Of a stretch of 64,000 nt of DNA, positions 1 through 10,262 are shown piece after piece. The translations under genes were made by a program, and so were the position numbers. Each line of letters opens with the position of its first letter. Within the stretch, counting starts at the first letter, position 1. Origin of the DNA: Trifolium pratense (lineage: Eukaryota; Streptophyta; Magnoliopsida; Fabales; Fabaceae). The notes beneath the pieces are model-generated. The model made no database searches, had not been told where the DNA came from, and saw only the letters and a program-made list of their open reading frames with translations. Location of the stretch: positions 4,782,010-4,846,009 of the forward strand of contig NC_060061.1 of NCBI RefSeq assembly GCF_020283565.1, given 5' to 3'.

Positions 1-1084
1 TTCAACGTGTGCTGCATTTATAGCACGTTGAGCCTCCTCAACAGCTGTGTCAAAGCCGAAGGACTTGTCAATTACCTATTAAGCCAGAGACAACAGAAAA
101 CCATCTACAAGTTAATCATGCTAACTGGCAGAAAGCAATAAACGCATTCAAACAATTTGTGCTGGAATCCACAAATAGGAAGAGGAGAGAAAAAATATGC
201 ACCGGAATGTCGTTATCTATGGTTTTTGGGATTCCAACAACTGCAACTTTGAGACCACGCTTTCGAATTTCCTGTGTGGATAATCAGGATAGTATTGCTT
301 GTGAAAAAAATCATTTGTATTTCTAAGCCTATAAGTTTAACATTCTCATTGTTACATCTATATACCTCAAAAATTCTATATGCGCCCCTCTGAGTTCCAT
401 CTCCTCCTATTATATAAACCTGAAATTGATCAAGTTATAAGTCCGGGGTACTGCATAGTATAGAGTGTGACATTATATGTTTTGATAAATAGAAGGAAAT
501 CCAGACCTGATTGATTCCCCTATCTTGAATACTGTCAACTATCTTAATTGTGTCATGTCCACCTCGTGATGAACCAAGGATAGTTCCCCCACGCTTATGT
601 ATATCATTTACGGTTTTAGGAGTTAGTTGGATTGTATTGTGAGCATAAAAACCCTTGTATCCACCCTACATATCACAAAATCTATTTTAGTTTAAGAGAC
701 TAATAAACTAACAAGAAAGCAAAATTGTAAGCCTTTTTTATATTCATTCTTATGTCCTCGGATAAAATGAGTTTGTTTGAGGATTCACTTACACTGATTC
801 CCAAAACTTTCTTGACGCCATACATATGGTATAAACCACAAACTAACTCCCTAATAACAGTGTTGAGGCCAGGGCATAAACCCCCACATGTCACAATTGC
901 AGCCTGAACTTCATCTGATTCGAAATACACCTGAACACCCAATTTTATACTGTCATAAAATAGACACAGGGCATCTAAACAAATACGCTCACAATCTCAC
1001 ATACATGGATTGGAAACATACCCTTTGCCGAGGCCCAGCACGCCGAAAATGTGTTCCTCTTGGACTATCTTTGTTAGCAATAAT
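1..1084 (-). CDS. ATP-dependent 6-phosphofructokinase, internal part (C-terminus off the left edge, 5' exons not found)
   Basis: This is the enzyme that phosphorylates fructose 6-phosphate with ATP in glycolysis. Six exons read on the minus strand: 1022-1084, 793-930, 507-665, 366-419, 203-271 and 1-75 (cut by the window edge). All introns have GT..AG borders and the joined frame stays open. Plant PFK signatures appear in order: RRAGPRQR, then [18 protein letters not shown] (nucleotide-binding glycines), [33 protein letters not shown] and [20 protein letters not shown]. The sequence of motifs fits the plant ATP-PFK clade and not the PPi-dependent enzyme, as far as motifs allow. The family has about 60-80 further N-terminal residues, with a YPNPLQ-like block; I could not find these between 1085 and the EF-2 gene. 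At the 793 junction the usual GI(D/E)GGY reads GISGGY. It is either a 5'-truncated copy or a gene with a divergent first exon. Confidence 0.9.
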
Positions 1085-2670
1085 CTGTTAAACCAAGAAG
1101 GAGTAAAATTACATTAAAGTAACTGTGTCTAGTATTCCAGCAGAACCTCTTTATCAGAAAACTGTGGACCACTGTTTTAACTGGCATTGTCCAACACAAA
1201 GTTATATTTGAAAGAGGATTGGTTTTGCTATTTACAAAGGGTTAGCGGCCCAACTTGTTGCCCGTTTGTCTTTCATTCATGTCTAATTATTTTGAAAATT
1301 ATATTCAAACCACACAAAGTGGTTATCTTTTTGTCTGTCATATTAACATTTTATTGATACATTTTTCTCCATAAGTCTTTCATGGGATTGGGATGTAATC
1401 TTGTTCGAAGTACGGTAAAACACTAATATGGGCATCATTCTCGGCCAACAAACTTTGGTTCGCCACGTTCACTAATACATTTTAGGAGAATGTTAACTTG
1501 TGCCCTTAAGGGCACATGTTAAGAAGATAAATTACAATAACTGTCATCATTTTCTTTGAAGGGATTGTTTCAACCAAGTTTGTTCACAAATTACATATGA
1601 TAATTTCAATTTAATTTTAACATGCTACATTGCCATTGGCAATTAAGAAGATTGGAAATCTATGAAAACTATAATAACTAATCAAAATTATCATAGTCTA
1701 GCATCATTGTGAACAAAGAGGACAATAAACTATAATAACTTTGGATTGTAAAATCCAACAAAAATTGGAGAATAAAGAAATTGTGAAAAGAAATTATCAA
1801 AAATGGTGAAAAAAATATGCATCCAGGAAAGAAACTATAATTTTTTTTTCCCAATAGCATTGAAATTAGTCCACTATAATTAAGTTCCTATGTCAAAATA
1901 AATTAAAAATTCTCACCCAACTTATCAAAATATTTATCTAGTTGCTATTTGGTGATGTGCCGCATTACGTGACACATAGATACACAAGTCCTAGCACACG
2001 TAAGTTAAAGGCTCAGAACAGATTGATATGAAGCTCTTGATTTGTAATTGTTTTCCTATTTTCTTCTCTGAAATGGCATAGTTCAATGACATGCCAAGAA
2101 AATAACTCAGAATGATACTGCTTCTATTATACTTCACAGCTATGCTAACCATGTCCAGTTCCATCCATCCAAAGGAAAAATACATAGTTAAGGCACATAA
2201 TAAGGGACAATGCCCCCTAGTGCCTTCATGGCAATGTCAATCAAATTGGGTATTACTATGGGGGAAAACCTGGAGACCTAGTACACATTAATAAGGCACA
2301 ATGTGCCTTAGTGCACTTATGGCATTTCATTTATCACTGTCATTGGTTTGGTAATTAGCCAACCTTATTAAGGATGCTACTCTATTTGGCAGTAGCAGTG
2401 GTATAATTTGATCAATTTCCACACCACCTTATAAAAGTAAGAGTTATTGAAAAAGACAGTTTAAAATAAAATGTGCATATAATAAGGCTGAACAGCACGA
2501 TTGCGCAAATCCAAACCAAGACCAAAAATACACCGACTCAGACAAATCATCCGAAGTACAACACAATTCATGGATAAACGAAAAAGACAACTCAAGATAC
2601 TGAAGTTTCAAAAATAGGCAACAGTTTAAATAACAAGAAAATAGTAATAAAAATAAAAATAGTCTTCCAT
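1085..2670. other. Intergenic between the PFK fragment and EF-2; EF-2 3' UTR at its right end
   Basis: No convincing exon on either strand. The last 150-200 bases before the EF-2 stop codon should be its 3' UTR. A short open stretch in reverse around 1395-1470 has no family motif and was not called. A 39-bp palindrome-containing repeat lies at 1485-1523 (separate entry). Around 2190-2330 there are two related segments containing the words AAGGCACA and GTGCCTT, probably decayed MITE ends. Confidence 0.5.
1485..1523. repeat. 39-bp repeat with palindromic core, identical to 51980-52018
   Basis: The segment has the core TGTGCCCTTAAGGGCACA, a near-perfect palindrome, flanked by GTTAAC on the left and TGTTAAG on the right. 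The same 39 bases occur exactly at 51980-52018, where an inverted relative at 52681-52710 closes a small element. Here it is probably one terminus of the same MITE family; no matching other end was identified. Confidence 0.7.
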
Positions 2671-5600
2671 TTAAAGCTTATCTTCAAACTCAGAGAGGGG
2701 TGTCATCTGCTCCTTCAAGCCCTTCCTCTTACGAATATCAGTAACAAGTGTTGCAGCTTGTGAGCCAGCCTCCAATGGGTCTGATGACATCATGTCCCAA
2801 TGATCAAACACACACTGAGGGAAAGCCTGTCCTGATGTTGCAGCCCTCAATTGACTGGAGAATCCAAAAGACTCGATGACAGGAAGGTATGCTTTGATGT
2901 TGTAAAGTGGAGTACCAGGCCTCTGCAGTTCTTCAAAGACATGTCCACGTTTCTGATTAAGAACACTGTAGATACCACCAAGAGCTTGCTCAGGAGCTTG
3001 AATTTCCACCATGTAAACAGGCTCAAGAAGCCTGGGTTTGGCTGTCAGCTGTGAGGCATAGAAGACTCTCCTGGCAGTAGGAATGATCTGACCACCTCCT
3101 CTGTGGATAGCATCTGTGTGGAGGACAACATCACATACTTCAAAGCATATGCCTCTCATGTTTTCTTCAGACAAAGCACCTTCTTTTGATGCCCACTGGA
3201 ACCCAGCAACAACAGAATCCTTGATTTCATTCAAGTATTGGACTCCCTTACACATATCAACCACCATGTTGGGTCCAGTGGTCTCAGGTCCAAAACACCA
3301 GATTTTCTTGGCAAGATCCTTATCCCAACCATACTGCTCGGACAGGATTTTGGATCGGTTCTTGGGGTCATCCCTTGGTCCAATTGTGCCTTCATCAATG
3401 GCCTCTGCAAGCCCATCTTCTAAAGGTCTTGCTTCCATGTACAACCTGTTGTGCTTGTTTGGTGATTTACTCATCACTGTGCGGCATGATCTCTCAAGAA
3501 CAGTCTCTCTGAATGACACAACAGGGTCAGACTTAATAATTTCAGCTCCACCCATGAAATCATCCTGCAAATCCTTCAAACAGATCTCAAGATGAAGCTC
3601 TCCTGCACCAGCAACAATGTGTTCTCCAGACTCCTCAATAGTACAAACAACCATAGGATCTGACTTAGCAAGACGTTTGAGACCTTCAACAAGCTTAGGA
3701 AGATCTGAAGCAACCTTGCACTGAACAGCAACACGGACAACAGGTGAGACAGAAAACTTCATAGCACGAATAGGGTGTGCATCGACTTCCTTCTCATTTG
3801 TCAATGTAGCATTCTTTGTGATAAATTGATCCAAACCAACCATAGCAACTGTGTTACCACAAGGCACATCCTCAACAGTCTCCTGTCTCTTTCCCATCCA
3901 AATGACAGTTCTCTGAACACTTTTCACATACAAATCTTTCTTCTCCCCAGGGACATAATTTGGTCCCATAATTCTGACCTTCAAACCAGTTGAAACTTTA
4001 CCAGCAAATACACGTCCAAAAGCAAAAAACCTTCCTTTATCATTAGCGGGAATCATCTTTGACACATAAAGCATCAGAGGTCCTTCAGGGTCACAGTTTC
4101 TGATAGCATTAGCATATTGATCATCAAGGGGACCCTCATACAAGTTCTCAACACGATACCTCTGAGCTGTAGATGGAGAGGGAAGATGAAAGATCATCAT
4201 TTCAAGAAGTGCACTGCTTGCTGGGAGCCAAGTCTGCATGACACGTTTCATCAAAGGCTTACCCATCAAGTCCTTCTCCTCTGACTTCAAGCTGCATCCT
4301 AGCTTTGTCAGCATAGGCCACAACTTGTCCTTCTGATCATTCATACAAGTGTTAATAACCTGCTTTATAGGCTCATAACAGAACTGAACAAACCCTCTTT
4401 TGCAAGTAGCTGAACCAGTATTTTTGGTTGTCCATTTCTTAGTGGCAGGATCAAAGAAATTTTCACCCCAAAGCCTCTCCATCATCTTTGACTCGTCAAC
4501 ACCAAATTTGGAGGCATACATCTTTGCAAAGTTGGTCAGTGTAAAAGCCCAACCATGCAAACCAGCAGAGAAAGCAACAGTTCCTTTCTCGGGATACACT
4601 TGAACGTCACCAAGCAATGGATCTTCATATGTAGCCATGATCACATTAGCATTCTCAATAACTCTCTGGAAGGTCTGATAAGCTTCCTCACCATCAACCT
4701 GGAGCTCAAGAAAGCATCTGTCCATCTTGTTAACTGTAAGAACAGGCCTGATCCTTTCTCCAAGGGCCTGTCGGAGCACAGTTTCAGTTTGTACGCAGAC
4801 ACCCTCAACACAATCCACCACCACTAGTGCTCCATCAGTAATACGTAGTGCAGCAGTAACCTCAGATGAGAAGTCGACGTGCCCAGGGGAATCAATAAGA
4901 TTAATGAGATACTCATTCCCATTGCGCTCTCCCTTGTAACTCTTGAGAGACTCGTCAGACATCTCATAGTATAGAGAGATACCGGTAGACTTGATAGTGA
5001 TACCACGCTCAGCTTCGTCAGCACGGGTATCTGTCATTCGAACATCTCCAGCAACCTCTTGTGCTATAATTCCAGCAGCAGCAACAGGGAATCTGTCAAA
5101 GTTGATTTTCCTGAAAATGGGCACACAATCATTTGTTATTCTCACAGGAAAAATAGTTCTAATAACATCACAAAATATTACAAAAACACTCTTCATCAAC
5201 AGCAAAGCAATTAGCAGTTGCTTATTAGAAAAGAGCAATTAAAAAAAAAAAAGGAGCGGGAAAGAGGCCCCCGAAAAAGTAGAAACGATATGACTTATGA
5301 TACCGGATCCGAATAAAAAACTAAACAATTGTGTGAAAAAATAATTCAACATCATTATAATTTTCATAAAAAAGATACTTATAATTGAAATAAATAGTAT
5401 CAATAAACATGTTATAGTCCCTAAAAAATAACCATTTTTTAAGTTTAATCCCTATAATGCAATTAATTAATATAGAATATAATGTTGTCAATCAGGTGCA
5501 TGAAAAATAGTGGTTTGTTCAGTTCTACTATAGCATGACACAACAATAACAAATCGTTTAAATTCGACTACACTGTAGTAGTCCAATTTGACAACATTGC

Positions 5601-6188
5601 TTGAAATTGAAAACTGACCTTAAAAAAAAAAGATTTTATAAACACTAAAAAACAAATTTTCCTATAAATATTATAAATAGATTTTCACTATCAAATATTT
5701 TATTAAAAAATATATAAAATATACAATCATGACACTCATATTCTTGTCAAGCAACATCAACATCAATCTGTTAATTAACAGTTTTTTCTAGATCAAATAT
5801 TAAAAAATATATAAATCATGACAGTCATAAAAAAATATATAAATCATGACAGTAATATTAATTTCATGTTAATCAAACACAAAAGTAAAGATCAAAACAA
5901 TAATAAAAAAAGTAACAAGAAATTATGAATAAAAAAAACATACCGTGATCAACATGAGCAATGACAGACATATTACGAATGTTGTGTTTGTAGTCCATAA
6001 TACGACGTAACTCATCAGCTGTAAACTTCACCTGCAAATTCAAACGCACACAAATAAAATCAAATTCAGATTATAAATTATCACATATTCATATTCATAT
6101 TCATATACATTGAATTGATATTCATATACATTGAAATTCAATTCGATTAAAACTAAACAAAAATAATAATCTGAGTATAAGTTACCAT
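2671..6188 (-). CDS. Cytosolic translation elongation factor 2 (eEF2), with a one-base frameshift as read
   Basis: eEF2 is the GTPase that translocates the ribosome. Exons on the minus strand: 6186-6238 (leader ending in the ATG codon at 6188-6186), 5944-6031 ([17 protein letters not shown]... to HVDHG) and 2671-5110 (KSTLTDS... to the end EFEDKL). The first intron follows the ATG codon directly, and an upstream leader intron is likely. Visible are the P-loop HVDHGKS, the switch II region [18 protein letters not shown], and the diphthamide loop DAIHRGGGQ near the C-terminus. Coding bases total 3+88+2440=2531, one less than 844 codons; plant eEF2 has 843 residues. The missing base falls in the Leu codon of TDSLVAAAG near 5086, where only CT remains between TCC and GTT. 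Read literally, translation stops about 45 codons in, after LLLLEL. Everything downstream is intact and highly conserved, so a sequence error or a very young null allele fits best. Confidence 0.95.
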
Positions 6189-6332
6189 CTTGACTAGTCT
6201 TGTAAATAATCCACACAGAAAACAGAATTAGTTGAGAACTGAAAAATCAAAGAGAAAAGATTATTAGAATCGATTGAAAGTAGTATGAAAAATAAATCGA
6301 AAAAGAAGAAAAAAATGAAAGAGAATTACACG

Positions 6333-6500
6333 AAAGTGAATGCCGATCTCCACCGACAGAATGAGCAGTAGGAGGAGACGAGACGGCTGTGAGAGAGAAT
6401 GAGAATGAGCAGTTGGTTAGGGTTTTATTGGTAGGGTTGCTGCTTCCAGAATGCAATGTTGGGCCGGAGAAGATGGGTACGTGTCTGCATGGCCCAAATA
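6333..6500 (-). promoter_or_regulatory. EF-2 leader and proximal promoter with telo-boxes and site II motifs
   Basis: Upstream of the leader intron (acceptor at 6239-6241, likely donor 6327-6332) are TTAGGGTTT at 6417-6425, the telo-box AAACCCTAA in gene orientation, and a second, weaker copy (GTAGGGTTG, 6431-6439). TGGGCC at 6460-6465 and GGCCCA at 6491-6496 are site II elements. The pairing of telo-box with site II is known for plant ribosomal-protein and translation-factor promoters. The transcription start was not determined. Confidence 0.7.
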
Positions 6501-6935
6501 AAAGTTTTATTCTTTGTTTGTTTAAGGATAAATAAATAATTGAATATTTTGTTTTCTCAAAAATATATAATGATTTTTTATTTTAGTTTGTCCTTTTAAA
6601 AAGATTGATTTTGGTCTCTAAGAGTGTGTTTGGATGAGGAATTCTAGAAATTCAAGGGATTTAAAATAACAGACAATTCAATTGATTCAATTAAATTCCC
6701 TTCATTTTCAAATTTTATTGTTTGGATAAAGCGATGAAATTGTTTGGATAAATTTTTATTAAGAATATTTAATTAAGCTTGCATCAACTCTTGCAAACCC
6801 TAAACCTAACCAAAACTTGCAAATTTACCTTGGACCAAATTTAGGAGAGACTTTGTTTTCTGATTTTTGTTAGTTAGGGGCATTTTAGGTTTTTTGATGT
6901 GGTGTCAAATTTTAAGATACGGGTATTTTATGTAC

Positions 6936-7330
6936 AGAACTTATATACAAATTGATAATTATAATCTCATCCAAAACATACAATAATCATATGCCTGAAA
7001 GCAAAATGCAAAAACCATATGAAATTATGCATTTACAACATTGAAAATACAAATTGATCATTATAATTGCTTAAAATCAAAAACCGATGAAATCACAAAA
7101 TGCAAAATCAACCCAGAGAAATTGACAACACACAAAAATGAGATAAATCGGAAAAGGGAGAGTAGAATTTACCAGAGATAGATCAAGTTTGGAGAGAGTA
7201 AAATCGAGTCAGAAAACAATCTTCAGAGAGGGAGAGAGAGATCGATTTGGAGTTAGAGAGATCGATGGAGATAAAGCGATGAAGTTGGAGTTGTTGAGAG
7301 AGAGCGATGAAGATTTTCGTGAGAGAGAGA
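6936..7330. repeat. Long direct repeat, copy A (partner 12920-13316)
   Basis: About 395 bases match 12920-13316 with only scattered differences, in the same orientation. Read on the minus strand, both copies look like a leader: CT-rich DNA followed by a donor-like CTG|GTAAATTC. In copy B this lies upstream of the Myb/SANT-like pseudogene, so it is probably the promoter and leader of that transposon gene. The match ends at 7330/13316; beyond it copy A runs into captured DNA. Confidence 0.85.
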
Positions 7331-7564
7331 GTGAGAGAGAAGAGAAGAGGCAAAGAGAAAGAGAGACTGAGCAACAAACGCAGCAACAACAGAAAAAGAG
7401 TCGAATTGAGAATCCATGATAGAAAAATCATGGTGTGATTGTGAGTTATCAGAAGCAGAAGCAAAAGCAAAAAGAAGAAACAGAAAAAGAAGAAGAAGAA
7501 AAGAAAAGGTATAAAAGTATAGAGTGAAAGAAAGGGTTTTGTGATTGTGAAGAGTAAGAGCCAT
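7253..7564 (-). pseudogene. Chimeric 103-codon ORF: captured signal-peptide exon fused to transposon leader
   Basis: The ATG at 7564 and the next 56 or so codons are the start of the glycine-rich membrane-protein gene (donor ATG at 25119) with very few changes. They include the hydrophobic signal peptide (FSFLLLLFLF) and the segment ending FDSF. At about 7398 the donor match ends and the frame continues for some 46 codons into CT-rich antisense DNA of the element's leader repeat, giving a serine- and leucine-rich tail up to the stop at 7253. About 1.5 kb of the donor's upstream DNA came along, including a G-box CACGTG at 7865-7870, so transcription is plausible. There is no evidence of function; I class it as a gene fragment with chimeric coding potential. 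Confidence 0.6.
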
Positions 7565-9050
7565 TAAAAAGGAGGCAAAAACTCAACACATATGAAAAAG
7601 GTTTTGTTTTTGGGGAATGAAAATTGGAGCGGTTTTGGTTGGTAAAATGGGTTTTTTGATGAATGAGAAAACTGAAAACTTGTAAGAAGAAAAAAAGTAT
7701 AATTGTATTAATAAAAAGGCAAAAATGGTTTAATGGAGAAAAAGGAAAAAAGCAATGAATGACGCAGTGAGTGAGAGAGAAGAGAGAAAGAGAGACTGAG
7801 CAACAAACACAGCAACAACAACAGAGTAAAAACAGGTGGCTGCGTGGTGGGACAGCACGTATGGCACGTGCAATTTCATTCTTGTTTCTTTAACATTTTT
7901 GTTTTCTTGGGCCAAAGGTTTCTCATATCTGTCTCAAAATACTGAATAATTGAATAATTGTCAATTTGTCTCAAAATCTCATTTTCATGATAATGATAAT
8001 GCTAACTTTTAGGATTAATGGCTCTTTTTATCCTTTTATATTATCAAACACCCAAAAATAATTTCTTTATTTTAAAATCGAAGTTGGTAGTATTTTGGTT
8101 TTAAGTTTTAAATCGTATTTTTTGTCTTAAAAAGGGTAATTTTTAATGTCAGTGTAATAAATATATTTTTAATCTCTATAAAACAAAAAAACAACAATCC
8201 AATCCTAATAAAATTTAATATAGTTTCAATTTTCTACATTTTACAAAAATATTATAATTTTTAAATGGATCTCAGTTACCTCGATGGGATGTCTCTGAGA
8301 ATACTTTTTACCAAAAAAAAAACATTATAATTCTCTTTGGGTTGGGGGGCTAATGGTGAGGTGTGGAAGTGGAGAAGGAGACTCTTTGCATGGAAGGAGG
8401 GCTTGGTTAGGGAGTGTGCGGATCAATTTTTACTTATGGTTTTACAAGCTGGTGTGACTGACGAGTGGAGATGGAAGTTTCATCATTCCCTCGTGTACAC
8501 GGTCAAAAGTGCTTATGAACACTTTACTAGTTCGGATACAACAATAGATGAACGTTGCAATCATGTTCAGTGGCATAAACAAAATCCGTTGATTAGCAAC
8601 AAAGATGAATTTGTTTAGGAGACATATATTCGTTTATAATGATTCTTTTTGTTCAGCTGCGGATTGGTATAAGATCAAGATCATTTGTTTTTTCTTGTGT
8701 TTTTTATGGTCAACTTTGGCTTTTGATATCGGGTTGGTTAGGAATCTCAACGACTCTACAAGGCTCCTTATTTGAGCATTTCCTTCAGTTTGGAAGTCTT
8801 GGTGGTTTCTCCAGAAAGTCTCGATTGGCTTTTAATATAATTTGGATTTGGATTTCAACTCTTTTTACTATTTAGAAGGACCGTAATTCGAGGCTTTTCC
8901 ACAATAATTCGGAACAACTTCTTTCTCTTTTGGAAAATGTTAAACTCCAAGCTTTTTGGTGGCTCGGGTCTTATTATGTTGTTTTTTATTTCGATTACTC
9001 GGTCTGGAGGTCTAGCCCTCGTTTATGTTTTGAGGCTGTAACATAATTTT
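7398..9050. repeat. Segment copied from 24953-26646 (gene 5' end plus LINE fragment)
   Basis: The segment is nearly identical to 24953-26646 in the same orientation; the offset is 17555 bases over the first kilobase. Differences are a few substitutions, a one-base change in an A run near 8320, and a 38-base deletion after CCGTTGA at about 8591. The donor continues on both sides, into the coding exon on the left and to the LINE poly(A) end on the right, whereas this copy stops inside both. It is therefore the derived copy. Beyond 7398 and 9050 similarity ends abruptly. Confidence 0.93.
8334..9050 (+). mobile_element. LINE 3' fragment (zf-RVT region), derived copy
   Basis: The plus strand encodes the zinc-binding reverse-transcriptase tail of plant non-LTR retrotransposons: WRWKFHHSLVYTVKSAYE followed by VQWHKQNPL. 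The frame is then broken by the 38-base deletion that removed the NVNIFIWRLFLNR block still present in the donor copy at 26140-26190. Later codons (LKDR-, SRLFHNNS-like) continue in other frames. It is non-functional and arrived as a passenger of the 7398-9050 copy. Confidence 0.8.
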
Positions 9051-9237
9051 AATCTTGTTAAAATATTTGTTTTCACTGAAAATTTATCCTTTTATTCTGA
9101 GCATTCACACTATAAATATGGTCTATGCTTAACAAATTAAATCCATCTCACAAACCCTAAAAGAGTTACAAATACTATAGTGTTGAAACCAAATAACTTC
9201 GTAGATCATACTTGTTACAAATACTTCATTCATCCAT

Positions 9238-9852
9238 ATGGCATCTAGTGGCATCTTCCACATTAATTTTATTTTCATAGAAGGAAATTTGCCCTTAAAA
9301 ACCAATGATAAAGTCTCAATCAATGTGACCAATGAAACATTGTTGGTTCCTAGCAACATTTTATGCAAGTGTGACGAAAGAACAATCTTAAAAAAGGGAA
9401 ACAATAACCCTTTATATGGCTACTTTTCATCCTTGCCTATTTTTCATCCAATATTGAAAGAAATTTTGCCTCATATTGGTGAATGTGCTAGGCAAATGTC
9501 TTCATATGATTCTTGGGAGATGGATGTTATGCTTTTTGTTGGTGATGTTACTACATGGAATATTAAAGATCATAGTTATATGAATCAAGAAAATCATCAA
9601 CATGCATGTTTTGCATCTAAACTTATTGTGGATTTGTTGGAGAAAGCTGAAATAGATCAAGATTCTCGTTATTCTATAAAACAATGCACATTTTGTTTGG
9701 AATAGTTCTCCAGTGATTCGAAGATTGAATTTGTTAAGACGAAGTGCTTGCATATTTTTCACAAAGATTGCATTTTGCAGTGGCTTAAAAAATGCATTAC
9801 TCAACGATCATTCTTCTGGTGTCCATTGTGCCGTAATTGTCAAATAGTATGA
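9238..9852 (+). pseudogene. RING-H2 finger protein ORF with one internal stop
   Basis: A single-exon reading frame of 204 codons starts with MASSGIFHINF. Residues 1-155 have no recognised domain. The C-terminus has all eight RING-H2 ligands: C150, C153, C170, H172, H175, C178, C195 and C198 (C-x2-C-x16-C-x-H-x2-H-x2-C-x16-C-x2-C), the mark of E3 ubiquitin ligases that bind E2 enzymes. Codon 156 (9703-9705) is TAG, between the second and third ligands, so the product would lose the zinc fold. The frame is otherwise open to TGA at 9850-9852. It lies just right of the captured segment, inside the composite element, so it may be another captured host gene. Small RING-H2 genes with this layout are numerous in legumes (family knowledge, not checked). 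Confidence 0.8.
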
Positions 9853-10084
9853 ATGGAGTTCCCTCAACTTGATTAGAGTATACATCGATCCATGTATATT
9901 CACTATATTTGAAATTTGATGTATATTCAAATAGTATGAAAGAAAATTCAGTCTTTAAAAATAATTTAGTAGTATTGATTTTACTTCACTATAGTAGAAA
10001 AATATTAGGTTTTGTGTTATTTGTCTTATTGTAAGGGAGATTATCTTGGTATTATTAGCAAACTATCTTGAATCATGTACGTTG

Positions 10085-10115
10085 GCAGTTTAAGAAGAAT
10101 TTAAAATTTGTACTT
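10085..10115. repeat. 31-bp direct repeat, left copy (partner 13550-13580)
   Basis: The word GCAGTTTAAGAAGAATTTAA and the following TTTGTACTT recur at 13550-13580 with one mismatch. The two copies bracket the right half of the composite element (10116-13532). The left copy abuts a truncated copy of the element's left end directly. Confidence 0.8.
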
Positions 10116-10262
10116 CAAGAAATTCAAGGGATTTAAAATACTAGGCAATTCAATTAATTCAATTGAATTCCCTTCATTTTCAAATTCCATTGTTTGGATA
10201 AAGTGATGAAATTCCATCAATTTTAAAATTCTTTGTTTGGGTAATGTAATTGAATTTCCTTC
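10116..10262. repeat. Second copy of the element's left terminal region
   Basis: AAATTCAAGGGATTTAAAAT followed by repeated CAATTGAATT words and TTGTTTGGATAAAG matches 6650-6740, but without the outermost GTGTGTTTGGAT. It suggests that two related elements, or a rearranged one, make up the 6622-13532 block. Confidence 0.7.

Noticed and set aside
1395..1470. Missing first exon of PFK on the minus strand
   Set aside because: The short open stretch there (…LPYFEQDYIPIP) ends in a stop and lacks the family's N-terminal motif.
2851..4939. Several plus-strand frames across EF-2
   Set aside because: They are antisense shadows of a conserved coding exon and have no family features.
2671..5238. An 855-residue frame beginning MLFSNKQLL as the EF-2 start
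   Set aside because: Its first 45 or so residues are intron read-through. Conserved EF-2 starts at the ATG at 6188 and joins at 5110 through a CAG acceptor.
7189..7419. Plus-strand Arg/Glu-rich frame of 76 codons
   Set aside because: It is the translation of a purine-rich (GA)n-like leader tract, antisense to the chimeric ORF.
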